Positions 4,226 to 7,213 of a DNA stretch of 7,213 nucleotides are shown here, piece by piece. The stretch's first letter is position 1. Each line of letters begins with the position of its first letter. A program made the translations under genes and the position numbers. The stretch spans positions 1 to 7,213 of the forward strand of contig JAJZIZ010000033.1 in assembly GCA_021846005.1 (NCBI GenBank), written 5' to 3'. Origin of the DNA: Microcaldota archaeon (lineage in GTDB: Archaea; Micrarchaeota; Micrarchaeia; Micrarchaeales; CABMGC01). The notes beneath the pieces were generated by a model. That model did not search any database, was not told the origin of the DNA, and saw only the letters and a list, made by a program, of their open reading frames with translations.

Positions 4226-4866
4226 TAAACATGTACGAACTGCTTACTTCTCAACTATCAACCGAAATTACGACTGTTGTGGTGTTCGCGGCATCGCTGC
4301 TTCTTGCAGTGGTAATGAGCAACAGGTACATGAAGAAACGGAGCGTTCCGCTGCTTTTCTGGAGTGCAGGCATGTGGTTATTCTCCCTGGGTGTGCTGAT
4401 GGAGATTGTTTTCGCACTTGGCATTTACAGCCAGCTGCTTGCGGATTCGTATCTGCTTGTTGTAGCTTTGCTGGTCAATGTTTTGGCTCTGGGCTCAATA
4501 CAGCTGGTCTCATCGAAGCGCATTAAAAAATCATATTATGCATTTTCAATCGTATCAGTCTTCCTGCTCCTATATTCGCTGGCAACAACCAACCAGGGAA
4601 ACATGATCCAAAACTATGTCCTTGCAGGCGTTCCGGCAGTTTCAGTAATAATTGCGTCATCCCTGATAACATTTCCTGCGGCAGCCATACTGTTAGTAGT
4701 GGCTTATCTGGGATACAGAAAGAGAAAGGACAAGAGGCTCCTGAGCATAATCGCAGGAGTGATAATCGTCAGTGTGGCAGGTACGCTTTACATAGCCGCG
4801 TATCCTGCATTCCTATATCTTGCAGAGGTGGCGGGTATAGCGCTGCTGTGGTACGGCTTCATGTGA
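4222..4866 (+). CDS. Seven-transmembrane protein of unknown function
   Basis: A 214-residue, almost wholly hydrophobic protein that I do not recognise. Seven spans are visible at about 17-34, 44-68, 75-97, 106-122, 137-163, 173-194 and 196-213. The cytoplasmic loops are marked by basic clusters (RYMKKR 35-40, SSKRIKK 97-103, YRKRKDKR 165-172), which gives N-terminus outside and C-terminus inside. There is no soluble domain. The last span has no lysine, so it is not a rhodopsin, and there is no His pair for haem b. E61 in span 2 and the aromatic FWSAGMWLF stretch (46-54) are notable. It starts at ATG 4222, overlapping the regulator's stop (ATGA); ATG 4231 is an alternative. Cytochrome b starts 22 nt after its stop, which suggests a role with respiration or in membrane sensing; that is inference. 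Confidence 0.8.
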   Translation: MINMYELLTSQLSTEITTVVVFAASLLLAVVMSNRYMKKRSVPLLFWSAGMWLFSLGVLMEIVFALGIYSQLLADSYLLVVALLVNVLALGSIQLVSSKRIKKSYYAFSIVSVFLLLYSLATTNQGNMIQNYVLAGVPAVSVIIASSLITFPAAAILLVVAYLGYRKRKDKRLLSIIAGVIIVSVAGTLYIAAYPAFLYLAEVAGIALLWYGFM

Positions 4867-4871
4867 CTGTT

Positions 4872-4882
4872 GCATAAATATA
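4872..4882 (+). promoter_or_regulatory. Possible internal promoter before cytochrome b
   Basis: CATAAATATAT, in the 22-nt gap between the 7-TM gene and cytochrome b, looks like a TATA box. It would start transcription near 4903, just inside the annotated frame, so it is either unused or implies a later start. Read-through from the AbiEi promoter is the simpler view. Confidence 0.2.
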
Positions 4883-4888
4883 TGAAAA

Positions 4889-6382
4889 GTGATAGATGTG
4901 GGAGAAAAAAACACCGGAAGAGCACGCAATGAAGGCAGCAACAAGCAGGCCAAGTCGTTTCTATCATTCATAAAGCAGTTCATATCTGGAGAGTTTTTCA
5001 TAAAGGACGTGCCTTCTTATGCCAACAGTTTCTGGTACTCGCTCGGCTTCCTCAACATGACCTGTTTTTTCATCTTGCTCGCAACAGGCCTTACGATGGT
5101 TGCCTTCGGCCCGCTCTGGTGGGACGCAAATCCGCTTGGCGTATTTGTAAGAAGCGTGCACATGTGGGCAGCAGTGGCTTTTCTTCTCTTCGTATGCATG
5201 CATGCCTTTGTAGTCTTCTCTACTTCAGGATTCAAAAAACCGAGAAGGCTCATCTGGGTCATAGGGGCCCTGATGCTCTTCATAATAGCAATTCAGGTAG
5301 AATTTGGCTTTGGACTCAGAGGCGATTTCGGATCTCAATACCGTGCCCTATCTGCGGCAGACTTCTGGAACGGCAACATAATCGGCCACCTCTTCAATGT
5401 ACTGGACTACTCGCAACTCTACGGAGTGCACATAGCGCTTATACCAATAATTCTAATCGTACTCATCATCATACACTTCTCGCTTGTGAAGTCGCACGGG
5501 CTTTCAACACCTTACAGGAAAGATATTCCCTACAGCATGGTCAGGGCGGATCATAAGGCTCTTTTTATGCGCGGAACTGCCGCAGTTGCCGTGATACTAT
5601 TTCTGGCATTGGAGTTTCCGTCGCCATTTGTACCTCCGGTTACAATACAATGGCTTGCACAGACGCATCCTGCCATGGTGGCAGGCACTCTGGTGAGCGA
5701 GCTTAATTACTCGTCAGGAACTGCGACATACTTTGATGGAATAGACCCATACACTTTCAATACCAGAAACGTCTTCGTGATAGTGCCGTATGAGCAGTAT
5801 ATGGCTGCAAGCGCCGGAAACAACGCCGCAACTGTATTCCTGAGCAAAAATTCCACCGTGCAGGCCGCTGATATATCCAATGCCGAATTGTATTTTGAGA
5901 ATAATGGTTCGATAAGTGCATCGATGAACCTCAGCAATCCTGTCATCTCAATGGTGGGTACTCTTGTAGTCATGGCGCAAAGCGGTCTCTACCAGGATGC
6001 GCTTATGAACGGAACCCACCAGTATGGGAATCAGACATTAACCTTGAGATTCCTTTCAGATACTGGATACATAGACCAGAAGGCCGGCGAATTAGGCATC
6101 AACCTGAGCGATTATGGGATGGTTAAGGATGAGAATGGCATTCCGTCTTCTTTCCTGCTTGCGCCTGTGAACTACCTGGACAACACCATACTGCAGAACG
6201 ATCCTAACCAGGACAGGGACAACGGGCTCTTTCTGGGTCTTCTCATGCTCGTCGTTATCTCTGTGCCTGTAATGCCATTCCTCAATGAGCTGCCAGACCG
6301 GTTGAAATTGTATCGCCTTTTCTGGAATCGCTTCACAATACCTGAGATGAGAAAGGCAAAAAGAAGAAAGAAAGCATTGTAG
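4889..6382 (+). CDS. Cytochrome b-like di-haem protein with large external domain
   Basis: A 497-residue protein whose first half is a cytochrome b/b6 core. Two haems b would bind H91 and H105 (H-x13-H) with H181 and H196 (H-x14-H, the b6-type spacing) in the second and fourth spans, passing electrons across the membrane in a quinol-oxidising complex. Spans lie at about 47-73, 88-110, 120-141, 179-200, 228-246 and 446-464. Basic loops (KSHGLSTPYRKD, C-terminal KAKRRKK) fall on the cytoplasmic side. The fifth span is followed by a roughly 195-residue external domain (250-445) with seven N-x-S/T sequons, then a single last span. The PEWY motif of the quinol-oxidation site is not seen, and the usual GYxLPW is replaced by GFGLRGDF. 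No Rieske gene is in the window. Start GTG 4889, with GTG 4898 possible; a stop codon at 4883 excludes anything earlier. Confidence 0.85.
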   Translation: MIDVGEKNTGRARNEGSNKQAKSFLSFIKQFISGEFFIKDVPSYANSFWYSLGFLNMTCFFILLATGLTMVAFGPLWWDANPLGVFVRSVHMWAAVAFLLFVCMHAFVVFSTSGFKKPRRLIWVIGALMLFIIAIQVEFGFGLRGDFGSQYRALSAADFWNGNIIGHLFNVLDYSQLYGVHIALIPIILIVLIIIHFSLVKSHGLSTPYRKDIPYSMVRADHKALFMRGTAAVAVILFLALEFPSPFVPPVTIQWLAQTHPAMVAGTLVSELNYSSGTATYFDGIDPYTFNTRNVFVIVPYEQYMAASAGNNAATVFLSKNSTVQAADISNAELYFENNGSISASMNLSNPVISMVGTLVVMAQSGLYQDALMNGTHQYGNQTLTLRFLSDTGYIDQKAGELGINLSDYGMVKDENGIPSSFLLAPVNYLDNTILQNDPNQDRDNGLFLGLLMLVVISVPVMPFLNELPDRLKLYRLFWNRFTIPEMRKAKRRKKAL

Positions 6383-6402
6383 TCTTTGTTTTCTTGTCTG
6401 TT
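6383..6402 (+). terminator. Possible T-rich terminator of the cytochrome b unit
   Basis: The T-rich, interrupted run (TCTTTGTTTTCTTG) directly after the TAG stop suits archaeal intrinsic termination, which relies on U-tracts more than hairpins. Pattern only. Confidence 0.3.
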
Positions 6403-6655
6403 ATGACTGGGCTCCGGCAACGCCAGAGATCTTGACCTGCCGGTGTAGTCTTGGGATCAAATGAAACCTGCCTGCAACACATCTCCTGCATGTCTATCCG
6501 CATGGGAAAACAATTGGAAATCTGGTGCTGTATGTGTTTCTTTCTGAAAAGCTTTATTGTAAACTGCAAAATAAAATTGAAGATCCGGAAAACAGATTTT
6601 TTGCAGGCAGCAGATCCGGAGGCAAGTTAACGCAATGGGCCGAGTCAAACAGATA

Positions 6656-6665
6656 CCTATATATG
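6656..6665 (+). promoter_or_regulatory. TATA box of the DUF3311/symporter operon
   Basis: CCTATATATG has its centre near 6660, which predicts a start at about 6687, leaving a leader of 17-20 nt. That leader contains the GGGG (6688-6691) and AGGG (6696-6699) ribosome-site candidates. Confidence 0.5.
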
Positions 6666-6703
6666 TCTTTTCGTTTATGCTGATTACGGGGAAATAGGGT
6701 AGT

Positions 6704-6961
6704 GTGTTGGTAAAGACTATAGATGTCGTCATTGCAGTTCTTTTATTGATTCCACTTGTAGCATTGCTTGCAATTCCTCTGTACAATTCCGTCAATCCAA
6801 ATCTAGGGGGCATTTCATTCTTCTACTGGTACCAGATTCTATGGATGCCTCTCAGTGCCATACTCTATTATGTTGCAGCAGTACTCTGGCATGGCAAAGA
6901 GAAGCGGGAGGAATCGGAGCGCCGAAAGGCATCTAGGAAGAAGTCGAGGGGAAAATCATGA
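6704..6961 (+). CDS. DUF3311 small membrane protein, partner of the symporter
   Basis: An 85-residue protein with two membrane spans (about 6-26 and 37-62) and a highly basic tail (KEKREESERRKASRKKSRGK). The segment IPLYNSVNP..G..FFYWYQILWMPL is the DUF3311 pattern: P-x-YN, a short loop with a glycine, then an aromatic-rich second span. In bacteria and archaea such proteins are encoded directly before sodium:solute symporters and are thought to be accessory subunits. Here too the stop overlaps the symporter ATG (ATGA). Start: GTG 6704, or TTG 6707, which has AGGG (6696-6699) at an ideal 7-nt spacing; the two differ by one residue. Its promoter is at 6656. Its exact function is not established. 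Confidence 0.85.
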   Translation: MLVKTIDVVIAVLLLIPLVALLAIPLYNSVNPNLGGISFFYWYQILWMPLSAILYYVAAVLWHGKEKREESERRKASRKKSRGKS

Positions 6962-7213
6962 TTGATCCGTTATCAATATTAGTGTTTTTAGCGCTTTTTG
7001 TAATATTCGTGTTTCTGGGATTCTACGGCGCCAGATGGCGCAAAGGGGACCTTACAAAGCTTAAAGAGTGGGGTCTTGCTGGCGGAAGGCTTGGAACATT
7101 CCTCGGATGGTTCCTTCTAGGAGCTGACATATATACTGCGTATACTTTCATAGCTGTGCCCTCGTCCCTCTTTGCCAAAGGTGCGATATACTTCTTTGCT
7201 GCACCGTATGTGA
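6958..7213 (+). CDS. Sodium:solute symporter (SSS family), N-terminal 85 residues
   Basis: Only the first 85 codons are present; the window ends inside the gene, where about 500 residues are expected. Span 1 is residues 5-24 (LSILVFLALFVIFVFLGFYG). It is followed by the cytoplasmic loop ARWRKGDLTKLKEWGLAGGR and the second span GTFLGWFLLGADIYTAYTF, a well-known SSS signature (W-x-L-x-G-R/G-x-x-G then GADxYTAYTF). These permeases take up proline, pantothenate, carboxylates or similar solutes with Na+ or H+; the fragment cannot tell which. It starts at ATG 6958, overlapping the DUF3311 stop by 4 nt, so the two are co-translated. Confidence 0.9.
   Translation, partial: MIDPLSILVFLALFVIFVFLGFYGARWRKGDLTKLKEWGLAGGRLGTFLGWFLLGADIYTAYTFIAVPSSLFAKGAIYFFAAPYV

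Larger units (their letters stand above)
6383..6703. other. 321-nt intergenic region after cytochrome b
   Basis: No convincing gene is seen. A T-rich run TCTTTGTTTTCTTG (6383-6396) right after the stop codon may end transcription. CTCCGGC (6411-6417) and GCCAGAG (6421-6427) form a 6-of-7-pair hairpin, and a GCCGG further on (6439-6443) could pair with CCGGC instead, so two folds compete. AGATCCGGA occurs twice (6581-6589 and 6612-6620). A short ORF at 6461-6547 is judged chance. The promoter of the next operon is at the right end. Confidence 0.5.

Noticed and set aside
3653..4866. Complete AbiE type IV toxin-antitoxin system
   Set aside because: The second gene is a 7-TM protein with no nucleotidyltransferase motif, so no AbiEii toxin is present in the window.
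4222..4866. Microbial rhodopsin
   Set aside because: Seven spans fit, but the last span lacks the retinal-binding lysine and the helix 3 carboxylate pattern.
5119..5556. 145-residue plus-strand ORF inside cytochrome b
   Set aside because: It is an out-of-frame shadow, rich in Arg, Ser and His with no fold pattern; the cytochrome frame is clearly the real one.
6461..6547. 28-residue plus-strand ORF with three cysteines
   Set aside because: It has no promoter at the right distance and no convincing ribosome site; its length is expected by chance.
6457..6813. 118-residue minus-strand ORF
   Set aside because: It overlaps the DUF3311 start and its promoter, has no promoter of its own, and its composition looks like chance.
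1..7213. CRISPR array or transposase
   Set aside because: No regularly spaced repeats and no transposase or integrase motifs were seen on either strand.

Overview
The window is archaeal. It holds a tRNA-Ala gene with a 39-nt intron at position 37/38 and a bulge-helix-bulge-like splice structure, TATA boxes of the TTTATATA type, short-leader or leaderless arrangements, GGAG/GTGAT ribosome sites, heavy use of ATA and AGG codons, and archaeal forms of MazF, AbiEi, cytochrome b and a sodium:solute symporter. An aerobic lineage such as Thermoplasmatota or Micrarchaeota would fit the cytochrome b, but the sequence does not settle the taxon.

Layout. Positions 1-69 (minus strand) are the start of a probable DEAD-box helicase cut by the window edge. 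Positions 70-487 are an AT-rich divergent intergenic region with one good promoter and a doubtful 34-codon ORF. Positions 488-2501 are a two-gene operon: an unrecognised 361-residue protein and an M28-type zinc peptidase, 1 nt apart. A tRNA-Ala(CGC) with intron follows at 2638-2748. Then comes a toxin-antitoxin pair (ribbon-helix-helix antitoxin, MazF-like toxin) at 2930-3461, bracketed by two degenerate copies (2750-2819 and 3486-3541) of the intron hairpin plus 3' half of that tRNA. Positions 3653-6382 are a three-gene unit: an AbiEi-family winged-helix regulator with no usable ATG/GTG/TTG start, a 7-TM membrane protein overlapping it by ATGA, and a cytochrome b with a large external domain rich in N-glycosylation sequons. 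After a 321-nt gap, a DUF3311 small membrane protein and a sodium:solute symporter (truncated at the window end) overlap by ATGA.

How the parts work together. The MazF pair is a standard self-contained TA cassette that appears to have inserted beside the tRNA. The AbiEi-like regulator has no AbiEii toxin next to it and instead heads a respiratory/membrane operon; a 9-bp perfect inverted repeat between its TATA box and its start suggests autoregulation. DUF3311 and the symporter form a known two-component transporter pairing. The most interesting signals are the tRNA-derived repeats around the TA cassette, the missing canonical start of the AbiEi-like gene, and the unusual cytochrome b.
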